Notes under the pieces: generated by a model
What the model was told of the DNA's origin: nothing
Seen by the model: only the letters and a program-made list of their open reading frames with translations
Database searches by the model: none
From: Ruminococcus sp.
GTDB taxonomy: Bacteria > Bacillota > Clostridia > Oscillospirales > Acutalibacteraceae
Assembly (NCBI GenBank): GCA_017395925.1
Contig: JAFQNJ010000002.1
Span: 1 to 51,795 of the forward strand
Length of the DNA: 51,795 nucleotides
Reading direction: 5' to 3'
Made by a program: the position numbers and the translations under genes
Shown here: positions 35,751 through 43,002 of the stretch, piece by piece
How positions within the stretch are numbered: the stretch's first letter is position 1
Layout of the letters: every line of letters starts with the position of its first letter

Positions 35751-35772
35751 TCTGATATCAGAGTACAGGAGG
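35738..35772 (+). other. Hairpin that contains the ribosome binding site of the VTC gene
   Basis: CCTCCTGTAC (35738-35747) pairs perfectly with GTACAGGAGG (35763-35772), and the inner TCTGATATCAGA (35751-35762) is itself self-complementary, leaving a 3-base bulge. The right arm is the AGGAGG ribosome binding site of the gene at 35779. The left arm covers the predicted -10, so it would be absent from RNA started at that promoter but present in read-through RNA. Confidence 0.6.
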
Positions 35773-35778
35773 TTTTTT

Positions 35779-36522
35779 ATGGCATTTCAGACCATATTCA
35801 AACGGTATGAGTTGAAATATATGCTGACTCAGAGTCAAAAAGAAAAAGTGATTGATGCTATGAAGCCGTATATGAGCCTTGACAAATACGGCAGAACTGT
35901 TATACGCAATCTTTATTTTGATACGGACACATATCTTCTGATTCGCCGTTCTATTGAAAAGCCTGCCTATAAGGAGAAGCTTCGGGTGCGAAGTTACAGC
36001 AGGGCAACTCCTGACAGCACGGTGTTTGTGGAGCTTAAAAAGAAGCATAAGCACATAGTGTACAAGCGGAGAATATCACTTGCGTGCAAAGAGGCGGAGG
36101 AGTGGCTTTCAAAAGATGCACATACCCGCAAAAATACGCAGATATCAGAGGAAATAGACTATTTTCTTCAGTTTTACGGCAGTCTGCACCCCACAGTTTT
36201 TCTTTCTTATGAGCGAGAGGCTTTTTATGCCGATGACGGCTCGGACTTTCGGGTGACTTTTGATGACAACATACTCTGCAGACAGGAGGACTTATCTCTG
36301 GAGTCTGAAGTGTACGGCACGTCAATTCTCCCGAAGGACCGCGTACTGATGGAAATTAAATGCAGCGGCGGTATTCCTCTTTGGATGACAGAGGTGCTGT
36401 CGAGGGAAAAGATATACAAAACCTCGTTTTCAAAATATGGAGAGGCCTACAGAAGACTGATTTTCCCCCAAACTCATCTGATGAACTCGTATAATATGCT
36501 GGAGGTAAATACAAATGCTTGA
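35779..36522 (+). CDS. VTC-domain (polyphosphate polymerase-like) protein
   Basis: A 247-residue cytoplasmic protein of the VTC/CYTH-type tunnel-fold family. Visible signatures are FKRYELKYMLT at the start, RNLYFDTDTYLLIRRSIEKPAYKEKLRVRSY (Arg/Lys-rich, in two adjoining strands), VFVELKKKHKHIVYKRR, FLSYEREAF and MEIKCSGGIP. In yeast Vtc4 this fold polymerises phosphate, but in Firmicutes it commonly occurs with DUF4956 and CotH or DUF4353 proteins, and its reaction there is not settled. It overlaps the DUF4956 gene by 8 bases. It has a very strong ribosome binding site that may be sequestered in read-through RNA. Confidence 0.92.
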   Translation: MAFQTIFKRYELKYMLTQSQKEKVIDAMKPYMSLDKYGRTVIRNLYFDTDTYLLIRRSIEKPAYKEKLRVRSYSRATPDSTVFVELKKKHKHIVYKRRISLACKEAEEWLSKDAHTRKNTQISEEIDYFLQFYGSLHPTVFLSYEREAFYADDGSDFRVTFDDNILCRQEDLSLESEVYGTSILPKDRVLMEIKCSGGIPLWMTEVLSREKIYKTSFSKYGEAYRRLIFPQTHLMNSYNMLEVNTNA

Positions 36523-37210
36523 AAATTTATTTAAAGGATTATTTGACTCGGATTTACAAACTGTAATTAGTGTGCCCGACTTTTTGTTGTGCCTTGGGGT
36601 ATCCTTGGTAATAGGCATATTGATGGCACTTGCCTATATGTACCGCACAAGATATACCAAGAGCTTTGTGATAACCCTTTCTCTGCTTCCTGCGGTGGTC
36701 TGTGTTGTTATTATGATGGTAAACGGCAATGTGGGTGCAGGTGTGGCAGTAGCGGGCGCATTCAGCCTTGTGCGCTTCAGAAGTGTACCCGGTACGGCCA
36801 AGGAAATCTGCACCCTGTTTCTGGCAATGGGTGCAGGTCTTGTTGCAGGTATGGGATACCTTGGCTATGCAGTATTGTTTACTTTGCTTATGTGCGTGAT
36901 ATTCGTTATCTATAATCACCTTGACTTCGGTACCAAAAAGAACTCAAAGCGCTTTAAGACCCTCACAATCACTATCCCCGAAGACCTTGATTATTCAGGT
37001 GTTTTTGATGATATTTTCTCCGAGTTTACGGTAAGTTGTGACCTTGTCCGTGTGAAGAGCACAAATATGGGAAGTATGTTCAAGCTTACATATAATGTAT
37101 TGCTCCGGGATACTGCCAGAGAAAAAGAAATGATTGACAAAATCCGTTGCAGAAACGGAAATCTTGAGATTTCGGTTTCCAATCAGGAAACTGTGGGCAC
37201 AGAGCTTTAA
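36515..37210 (+). CDS. DUF4956 membrane protein
   Basis: A 231-residue protein with four hydrophobic segments in the first 140 residues (for example LLCLGVSLVIGILMALAYMY and ITLSLLPAVVCVVIMMV) and the family signature VAGAFSLVRFRSVPGTAKEI, followed by a cytoplasmic domain of about 90 residues (FKTLTITIPEDLDYSGVFDDIF). This is DUF4956. Members regularly neighbour VTC-domain genes, and the two are presumed to act together at the membrane, possibly with the exported protein that follows. Its ATG lies within the end of the VTC gene and uses GGAGG there, so the two are translationally coupled. Confidence 0.92.
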   Translation: MLENLFKGLFDSDLQTVISVPDFLLCLGVSLVIGILMALAYMYRTRYTKSFVITLSLLPAVVCVVIMMVNGNVGAGVAVAGAFSLVRFRSVPGTAKEICTLFLAMGAGLVAGMGYLGYAVLFTLLMCVIFVIYNHLDFGTKKNSKRFKTLTITIPEDLDYSGVFDDIFSEFTVSCDLVRVKSTNMGSMFKLTYNVLLRDTAREKEMIDKIRCRNGNLEISVSNQETVGTEL

Positions 37211-37222
37211 GGAGAGATTTAT

Positions 37223-39028
37223 ATGAAAAAGACAGTTACTCTGTTTCTCGCTTTGGTGCTGGCTATATCCATTCTTTCAGGATGCGGTAAAGTCGGCAAT
37301 GCTCCTGCACAGAGCAGTCAGAGCAGTACTTCGGCTACGGAATCGGTAGTGATTCCCAATACGGATATGTTTACCGACAGAGATTTGGATTCAGAATATG
37401 ACGAAAGCACAGCAGTTTCCATCAAACTTGGCGGAACCTCGGCGACAGCAAGTTCTGACAGCGTTAAAATATCAGGCTCAACCGTAACAATTACCGAGGA
37501 AGCAACCTATATTATTTCAGGTGCGCTTACTGACGGAATGCTTGTTGTTAATGCTCCTGATACAGCAAAGCTCCAGCTTGTTTTCAGCGGAGTTGATATC
37601 ACAAGCAAAACCTCGGCGGCTCTTTATATACTGGAGGCGGATAAGGTGTTTCTGACCCTTGCAGAGGGCACCACCAACACCCTTGCAAACGGGGGCAGCT
37701 TTGCTTCAATAGACGATAACAACATCGACTCACCTCTTTTTTCAAAGCAGGACTTGACCATTAACGGAAAAGGCTCGCTGACAGTTACCTCACCTGCAGG
37801 ACACGGAATCGTCTGCAAGGATGATCTGGTGATTACAGGCGGAAGCTGCGTAATAAATTGCGCCTCTCACGGACTTGATGCCAATGACAGTGTAAGAGTT
37901 GTCGGTGCCTCAATTACCATCGACAGCGGCAAGGATGCTATCCACTGCGAAAACAACGAGGATACCTCAAAAGGATTCGTCTATATCGGCGGCGGAAGCA
38001 TTAAAGCTGAAGCTGAAGGTGACGGCATCTCCTCAGGGGCATATATGCAAATTGCAGACGGCGAGATAGAGTTGCTCACTGGCGGCGGAAGCGAAAATGG
38101 TTCGAAGGCATCTTCCGATTTCTACGGTGGATTTATGGGCGGAGGCAGACCCGGAGCAATGGGATACGGGGAGATGCCAACTTCTGAAACTCAAGAGGAC
38201 AGCACCAGTATGAAGGGGCTGAAATCTGTGGGGAGTATGGAGATATCAGGGGGTAAAATCACCATAGATTCTGCCGATGATGCCATTCATTCCGATGCAT
38301 CGCTTATGGTAAGCGGCGGAGTGTTTGCCATTGCTTCAGGGGACGATGCAATTCACGCAGAGGAAACTCTGACCATAACAGAGGGTGATATAGACATCAC
38401 CGAAAGTTACGAGGGGCTGGAAGCTCTCCATATTGACGTTCAGGGAGGCAATATAAAGCTTGTTGCAAGGGATGATGGTTTCAATGCTGCAGGAGGTAAT
38501 GACGAAAGCGGTGTGACAGGTGGACGTGACGGTGAATTCGGCGGTGGTCCCGGCGGCGGTCCGGGTGGACCGGGCGGCCCGGGAGGTATGTCCTCAAACT
38601 CCAACGGAAGCATTAAGATTTCAGGCGGCACTATCAGTATCAACGCCTCGGGCGACGGGCTGGATGCCAACGGTACATTGGAAATTTCAGGCGGACATAC
38701 CACTGTTACAGGTCCCACTCAGGGAGATACGGCAACCCTTGACTACGACAAAACAGGTATCATAACAGGAGGCACATTCATCGGCACAGGCTCCACTATG
38801 ATGGCACAGAGCTTCAGCGATTCCATGCAGGGTGTCATTGCGGTAAGTGCAGGGTATCAGCCTGCAGGAACCGAAATTACTCTGAAAGATTCACAGGGCA
38901 ATACGATTATTACTCATACCCCCGAGCTTGACTTTGCTGTAGTGATCCTCTCGACTCCCGAGCTTACAAAAGGCGAGGCGTACTCCCTCTCGGTAGGCTC
39001 ACAGTCAGGAGATTTTGAAGCAAGCTGA
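37223..39028 (+). CDS. DUF4353 carbohydrate-binding-like lipoprotein
   Basis: A 601-residue lipoprotein with lipobox ILSGC (Cys21) and a Ser/Thr/Gln-rich linker. The mature protein repeats short strands of the type I-x-I-x-S/G-G-x-D-A/G-I-x-A/S-x-D, for example ISGGKITIDSADDAIHSDASL and LTINGKGSLTVTSPAGHGIVCKDDL, as in the DUF4353 family annotated as carbohydrate-binding; a beta-helix is likely. Two Gly-rich inserts stand out, one near 305 (GGFMGGGRPGAMGYG) and one near 431-455 (Gly-Pro-rich, the most GC-rich spot of the region). It starts 12 bases after the DUF4956 gene with an AAGGAG site. It is the exported partner of the VTC/DUF4956 pair, in the slot often taken by CotH. Confidence 0.85.
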   Translation: MKKTVTLFLALVLAISILSGCGKVGNAPAQSSQSSTSATESVVIPNTDMFTDRDLDSEYDESTAVSIKLGGTSATASSDSVKISGSTVTITEEATYIISGALTDGMLVVNAPDTAKLQLVFSGVDITSKTSAALYILEADKVFLTLAEGTTNTLANGGSFASIDDNNIDSPLFSKQDLTINGKGSLTVTSPAGHGIVCKDDLVITGGSCVINCASHGLDANDSVRVVGASITIDSGKDAIHCENNEDTSKGFVYIGGGSIKAEAEGDGISSGAYMQIADGEIELLTGGGSENGSKASSDFYGGFMGGGRPGAMGYGEMPTSETQEDSTSMKGLKSVGSMEISGGKITIDSADDAIHSDASLMVSGGVFAIASGDDAIHAEETLTITEGDIDITESYEGLEALHIDVQGGNIKLVARDDGFNAAGGNDESGVTGGRDGEFGGGPGGGPGGPGGPGGMSSNSNGSIKISGGTISINASGDGLDANGTLEISGGHTTVTGPTQGDTATLDYDKTGIITGGTFIGTGSTMMAQSFSDSMQGVIAVSAGYQPAGTEITLKDSQGNTIITHTPELDFAVVILSTPELTKGEAYSLSVGSQSGDFEAS

Positions 39029-39069
39029 TGATGAAGCTAAATGCAGTTTGTAAAAAATTTAAAAACCCC

Positions 39070-39099
39070 CTTGAAAAGTATGCGTATGTTATGTAACAT
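39070..39099 (+). promoter_or_regulatory. Promoter and palindromic operator before the 39135 gene
   Basis: TTGAAA (39070-39075), a 17-bp spacer and TAACAT (39093-39098) form a moderate promoter. A palindrome TATGTTA-TG-TAACATA (39084-39099) covers the -10, an ideal place for a repressor. Confidence 0.5.
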
Positions 39100-39134
39100 A
39101 TAGATGTACAGTTAAGTTTAAGCGGGGTGCAACG

Positions 39135-39773
39135 ATGTTTAAAAAGATATTTTCGGTTGTTCTGATGGCTGTGATAGCAGCAGCCTGTATATCAGTAGTA
39201 TTTGCTTCAGGTGATGAACTGGAAATTCTCCCGGGTTCAGGATACAGCTTTGGCGATGTGAATATGGATCGCAAGGTGGATGTAAAGGACGCTACAGCTA
39301 TACAAAAGCATCTGGCGGCACTGGCTACATTAAGTAATGATCAACTTCTGCTTGCTGATGTGGATTTCAGCGGTGCAACAAACATCAAGGACGCTACATA
39401 TATTCAGAAGCAGATTGCAGGTCTTGTGAAGCCCATGAGACCTACTACTCCTCCGATTCAGGAAACCGAGGACGTCACGGAATCAGAGGCGACAGCTTCC
39501 AAGACGGAAAGCACCACTATAGCTCATGAGAGCACAGCGCCTTTGACTGACCCCACGGAAGCAACTGTGCCAAGTACGTCTGTAGCAACGGACCCCACAG
39601 AGGTTACAGAGCCCACAAAAGCAACAGATGCTACAGAAGTTACTGACCCGACAGAGGCAACAGAAGCTACTGAAGCCACAAAGGTAACGGAAATTACAGA
39701 GTCCACAGAACCCACAAAAGAAACAAGGGACCCCAACAAACCCATTGAGCTTCCCTTCATACCTGCGTTTTAA
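39135..39773 (+). CDS. Small secreted protein: N-terminal dockerin plus Thr/Glu/Pro-rich tail
   Basis: A 212-residue exported protein. The signal peptide (1-24) is followed almost at once by a type I dockerin (about 40-98) with two calcium repeats, GDVNMDRKVDVKDATAIQKH and ADVDFSGATNIKDATYIQKQ. The rest, about 100-205, is a low-complexity tail built from TEATxPTE-type repeats, ending DPNKPIELPFIPAF. There is no room for a catalytic or binding module. Dockerins are usually C-terminal, so this order is uncommon. It could be an extended spacer, an adaptor held by a cohesin with the tail reaching into the wall, or the stub of a larger protein, although a perfect terminator follows soon after the stop, arguing against truncation. 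It has its own promoter with a palindromic operator. Confidence 0.8.
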   Translation: MFKKIFSVVLMAVIAAACISVVFASGDELEILPGSGYSFGDVNMDRKVDVKDATAIQKHLAALATLSNDQLLLADVDFSGATNIKDATYIQKQIAGLVKPMRPTTPPIQETEDVTESEATASKTESTTIAHESTAPLTDPTEATVPSTSVATDPTEVTEPTKATDATEVTDPTEATEATEATKVTEITESTEPTKETRDPNKPIELPFIPAF

Positions 39774-39789
39774 TACGAAAAGTTTACTC

Positions 39790-39822
39790 ACTCCCGACAG
39801 ATTGTTTCTGTCGGGAGTTTTT
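39790..39822 (+). terminator. Terminator of the 39135 gene
   Basis: A 12-bp stem (ACTCCCGACAGA with TCTGTCGGGAGT) with a 5-base loop is followed by TTTT. Confidence 0.9.
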
Positions 39823-39845
39823 GATGCGAACTTTGTGCTTTTAGT

Positions 39846-39873
39846 TTGAAAGATAAATAAAATATTGTATAAT
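39846..39873 (+). promoter_or_regulatory. Promoter of the sigma factor operon
   Basis: TTGAAA (39846-39851), a 16-bp spacer and a perfect TATAAT (39868-39873). This reads as a housekeeping promoter; I see no separate ECF-type promoter that would show autoregulation. Confidence 0.6.
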
Positions 39874-39928
39874 TTATTTGTAACGTTTTTTGTGTTTTCT
39901 TATCTTATAGTTGAAAGGCGGTGAAAAT

Positions 39929-40405
39929 GTGGTCGATTTTGAGAAGCTTTTTGAAGAGAATCGCGGTTTTATATTTAAATATCTTTTGAAGATGTGCAGA
40001 AATCAGACACTTGCAGAGGAACTGACCCAAGAGACTTTTTACAGAGCTTATATGAATATATCAAGTCTTAAGAAAGAAGAGAAGGCATCTGTCTGGCTTT
40101 GCAGTATAGCCAGGAATGCTTATTTCGCTTGGTATAATGAGCAGAAAAAGCTGGAGCCGCTTCAAGATGATACAGACGCGGAAAGTCTCTTTGATGCCGA
40201 AAACTATCTTGAAAACAAGGAGCTTGCTCAAAAAGCTTTTTCGGTTTTACATTTCTTGGAAGAACCTTACAAGGAAGTGTTTATGCTTTCGGTTTTTGCA
40301 GGGCTTTCTCTCAAAGAAGTCAGCGCTCTTTTCGGGAAGAGCGAAAGCTGGGCAAGGGTCACATTTTACCGAGCAAAACAAAAAATGACAGAAAGACTGA
40401 GGTAA
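39929..40405 (+). CDS. ECF-type RNA polymerase sigma factor
   Basis: A 158-residue sigma-70 family factor of the extracytoplasmic function type. Region 2 includes the core-binding segment FKYLLKMCRNQTLAEELTQETFYRAY and the WLCSIARN helix; region 4 includes YKEVFMLSVFAGLSLKEVSALFGKSESWARVTFYRAKQKM, with the usual helix-turn-helix. The preferred start is the GTG at 39929 because AAAGGCGGTGA lies just before it; an in-frame TTG at 39911 would overlap that site. The gene is followed 5 bases later by a zinc anti-sigma factor, the standard arrangement for a membrane-controlled sigma factor. Confidence 0.92.
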   Translation: MVDFEKLFEENRGFIFKYLLKMCRNQTLAEELTQETFYRAYMNISSLKKEEKASVWLCSIARNAYFAWYNEQKKLEPLQDDTDAESLFDAENYLENKELAQKAFSVLHFLEEPYKEVFMLSVFAGLSLKEVSALFGKSESWARVTFYRAKQKMTERLR

Positions 40406-40410
40406 GAATT

Positions 40411-40992
40411 ATGGATTGTAATGTTATTATGGATTTGCTTCCGCTCTATGCTGACGGATGTTGCTCTGAACAAAGTAAAGAGTTGGTGGAGACACACCTT
40501 AAAAGTTGTAAGATGTGCAAGCAGGCTTATGCGGATATGAACGAAGGGGGATTCTGTGATTCGGTGAATATAAAACCTCCTGCTCGGATAGGTAAAATCA
40601 GTCAGTTCAAGGCATCTGTCCTGCAGTCTGTGCTTTTGTTTTTATCTTTTGCGGCAATTACCTTGGGTGTAACCTTTGAGGCAATGACTCCTATGGGTAG
40701 GGACAATGGTAATTGGGCATATATGCTTATTGTGCCTGCTACTGCATTTATGCTTTCTCTTGTGAATTGGTACTTCGTCAGATTTTATAAGAACAGAAGT
40801 GTTTTTTCCACTTGTTCTGCGGTAATTACTTTTGCTTTAGCCCTGTGCGGATATGTGTGGGCGGTGCTTCATTACGGCGATTTTACATCATATTATGCAG
40901 CTTTCGGAATAGGACTTGCAGTTTCGGTCGCTTTGTCTGCTGTGTCCAAGGTTTTATCTCTCTTGTATGCCAAGGCAATCGGAAAGGAATGA
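40411..40992 (+). CDS. Zinc-finger anti-sigma factor, membrane-bound
   Basis: A 193-residue protein. The N-terminus carries a zinc anti-sigma motif, Cys3 followed by His29-x3-Cys33-x2-Cys36 (THLKSCKMC), as in zf-HC2 proteins. Four hydrophobic segments follow (for example SVLLFLSFAAITLGVTF and MLIVPATAFMLSLVNWYFV), so it is a polytopic membrane protein. It should hold the sigma factor inactive at the membrane until a signal arrives. Its last bases form an ATGA overlap with the next gene, so the two are coupled. Confidence 0.9.
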   Translation: MDCNVIMDLLPLYADGCCSEQSKELVETHLKSCKMCKQAYADMNEGGFCDSVNIKPPARIGKISQFKASVLQSVLLFLSFAAITLGVTFEAMTPMGRDNGNWAYMLIVPATAFMLSLVNWYFVRFYKNRSVFSTCSAVITFALALCGYVWAVLHYGDFTSYYAAFGIGLAVSVALSAVSKVLSLLYAKAIGKE

Positions 40993-41450
40993 GAACATTG
41001 AAAAAGGCAGTGTGTATATTATCTGTAGTGTTGATTTTGCTTTCTTTTACAGCTTTTAGTGCGTTGGCTTTTTTCGGTATGATAATGGCATCTGATGACA
41101 GTGTTCCTAAAGATGAAATTATAGAGTTTGTGAATGAGCATAAAGATGAGCTTGAAGAATGTGCTGAAAATTATGATTTTTCCGAGTTTGAAGGACGTGG
41201 CATAGTAAAAAGTGTTTATGAATCAGGAACATGCACGGAATTTTCTTGTGGCGGAAGAGGATTAGCAGGAGGTTCTTCATATTATTGTGGCTTTTTCTAT
41301 TCACCTTATGACAGCAGATCTGCAAAGTGGAATGGTTTGCCTATGCATTCGTATGGTGATGGTTTTTTATATGAGGAAGAATTTGGCGATAACAAATTCT
41401 ATTGCGAGAAAATATTCGACTGCTTTTACTACTATGAAGAATCATACTGA
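40989..41450 (+). CDS. Small exported protein of the sigma operon
   Basis: A 153-residue protein starting at the ATG of an ATGA overlap with the anti-sigma gene, with GGAAAGGA before it. An N-terminal hydrophobic segment (LKKAVCILSVVLILLSFTAFSALAFFG region) is either a signal peptide or a membrane anchor. The outer part is acidic, with several Cys (in TCTEFSCGG, YYCGFF and EKIFDCFYYYEE) and many Tyr and Phe. I do not recognise a family. An upstream in-frame extension to 40812 would overlap the anti-sigma gene and is not supported. The position suggests a role in signal sensing or as a target of the sigma factor. Confidence 0.75.
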   Translation: MRTLKKAVCILSVVLILLSFTAFSALAFFGMIMASDDSVPKDEIIEFVNEHKDELEECAENYDFSEFEGRGIVKSVYESGTCTEFSCGGRGLAGGSSYYCGFFYSPYDSRSAKWNGLPMHSYGDGFLYEEEFGDNKFYCEKIFDCFYYYEESY

Positions 41451-41468
41451 TGAAGATAAGAGGAGTTT

Positions 41469-41936
41469 ATGAAAAAGTTAGTTGTTTTTTCAATACTGAA
41501 CGGTTTTATCGGTGCATTTCTTTTAAAATTGATGGTAGATTATTTCGTATCTGAAAGGTTTATGAAAGTCGAATCTTCTGATGTGTTTTTTACAGGCAAT
41601 ATTGTTTTATTGGCAATTCTCAGCTCCATAGGCTTTGTGGTTGTGTCAAGAAATCAGTCGGTAGCAAAAATCTGGGGCGCTTTTGGGATAGAAATCGCTT
41701 CTGCTATACTGTTTGTGATTACAGACCTTGTACTGTTAATCTTTGGGATTTCACCCAGATTTTTTGCTGTGTCGGCTGATGACAACCCTGCTTTAGGTTT
41801 GGTGATAATCTTTTTTGGACTGATGTTTATAGCGTTAAGTTTATTGCTACACATTGTTATCGGTGTAGTGTTATCAATACTATCGGTAATAAGAAAGCGC
41901 AAAGAGAAAAAGGTTAAGGATTTATATTGTGATTGA
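41469..41936 (+). CDS. Small four-helix membrane protein
   Basis: A 155-residue protein with four hydrophobic segments (about 4-24, 40-60, 68-92 and 110-140) and a basic C-terminal tail (RKRKEKKVKD). It has a good AGAGGAG site. I do not recognise a family. It lies 18 bases after the preceding gene and before a terminator, so it is the likely last gene of the sigma factor operon. Confidence 0.7.
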   Translation: MKKLVVFSILNGFIGAFLLKLMVDYFVSERFMKVESSDVFFTGNIVLLAILSSIGFVVVSRNQSVAKIWGAFGIEIASAILFVITDLVLLIFGISPRFFAVSADDNPALGLVIIFFGLMFIALSLLLHIVIGVVLSILSVIRKRKEKKVKDLYCD

Positions 41937-41951
41937 AGTTTGGTCAGTACC

Positions 41952-41986
41952 CCCCTCTGTGAGCCACAGAGGGGATTTGTTTTTTG
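41952..41986 (+). terminator. Terminator of the sigma factor operon
   Basis: A 10-bp perfect stem (CCCCTCTGTG with CACAGAGGGG) with a 3-base loop is followed by ATTTGTTTTTT. Beyond it, to 42231, I see no gene or clear site. Confidence 0.9.
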
Positions 41987-42231
41987 CCTGATGCCGGATG
42001 TAAAGTTGATTTTTTACAGTATTGGTGCTTATTAAAACCAAAGGTTCTTTTCATTATATATTTATACTTGATTTTATTGCCGGCTGAACATATAATAATT
42101 AGCGGTAGATTTATCCTGAAAATGGCTGGGATAAAAGGGGAGTTCTGTTTTCGGTTTGCGCCAAGCTGCTTGTGAATTCTCCTTTGCCTAACGATTTCTG
42201 GTTTTATGATTCTTACAAACAGGTGAAAACT

Positions 42232-42711
42232 ATGTATAAGGTTATTTCTGTCGCCCTTGAGAAAATGGGCAACTGGTTTGGTGTGATATTTAAGATTCTG
42301 ATACCGCTTTTGGTTATGTACCGTCCCATAAAAACTTTCATTTTTACCTTTGTGTTGCTGGGAACTATGAATGGCGGTGACTCATATCTGTCAAGTGATT
42401 TGGGCGTAATTGTGTTCGGAATTCTGTATGCGATTTTTACCTTGCTGTTGATTTTTCTTCCCAAGGTGGCATCTGTCACGGAGTTCGTTTTGATTGGCTG
42501 GTATTTTGTTTTCCTCATAATTACTTATTCGGGTGCTTACAGCACACTTTTCCCCGACGTTACGCATATTATGAATACATATTCCAAGGAGTTGCCCTTG
42601 GTCATAGCTTTTCTGGCAGGTAAGATATTCTTCTTCGTTTTCATCAAGGTCAATGGTAAAGAATACGAAAAGAAGAAGAATCGCAAGGATCAGTTGGTCC
42701 TGCGTTCCTGA
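42232..42711 (+). CDS. Membrane protein of unknown function
   Basis: A 159-residue protein with four hydrophobic segments (VIFKILIPLLVMY, LGVIVFGILYAIFTLLLIFLP in two parts, FVLIGWYFVFLIITY, LPLVIAFLAGKIFFFVFI) and a strongly basic tail (KEYEKKKNRKD). The ATG at 42232 is preferred because AGGTGA lies 5 bases before it; a GTG 60 bases upstream is in frame but lacks a site. I do not recognise a family. It has no visible partner and is followed by a terminator. Confidence 0.65.
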   Translation: MYKVISVALEKMGNWFGVIFKILIPLLVMYRPIKTFIFTFVLLGTMNGGDSYLSSDLGVIVFGILYAIFTLLLIFLPKVASVTEFVLIGWYFVFLIITYSGAYSTLFPDVTHIMNTYSKELPLVIAFLAGKIFFFVFIKVNGKEYEKKKNRKDQLVLRS

Positions 42712-42786
42712 TTCAGCAATTTACGAATTTTGGGTCTGTATGAAGGGAAAGATACGTCAGCAACCCTGTTTGGATATCAGTTTATT

Positions 42787-42818
42787 AAAGACTAATGCGA
42801 AAGTGTTAGTCTTTTTTT
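42787..42818 (+). terminator. Terminator after the 42232 gene
   Basis: AAAGACTAA pairs with TTAGTCTTT, with further T-G and C-G pairs closing a GAAA tetraloop. A run of seven T follows. Confidence 0.9.
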
Positions 42819-42899
42819 GTTTTGTGTCAAAAAATAATGCAATATATATGTAAAAAAACGACATAGTTGTTTGCTTTTTATGCACATTCTTATAAATAA

Positions 42900-42957
42900 T
42901 TGACAAATTATTAACAGATATATATACTAAAAATGTATATTGTGGGGTAATGCCCCA
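42900..42957 (+). promoter_or_regulatory. Promoter and 5' hairpin of the 43003 gene
   Basis: A perfect TTGACA (42900-42905), a 17-bp spacer and TATACT (42923-42928) form a strong promoter. Shortly after the expected start lies a small hairpin, TGGGG/CCCCA (42943-42947 with 42953-42957); a second CCCCA at 42961-42965 gives an alternative pairing. The rest of 42819-43002 is AT-rich and shows nothing else. Confidence 0.75.
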
Positions 42958-43002
42958 TTGCCCCATTAATATTCTGTATTTTTTTAGCGGAGATGAAAAA
43001 TT

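Noticed and set aside
14169-39418. Repeated DNA of the dockerins as a CRISPR or other nucleotide repeat
   Set aside because: The repeats are in frame, encode calcium loops and are spread over five genes; they are protein repeats.
41984-42175. A 63-residue open frame after the sigma operon terminator
   Set aside because: It starts inside the terminator tail, has no ribosome binding site and no recognisable feature.
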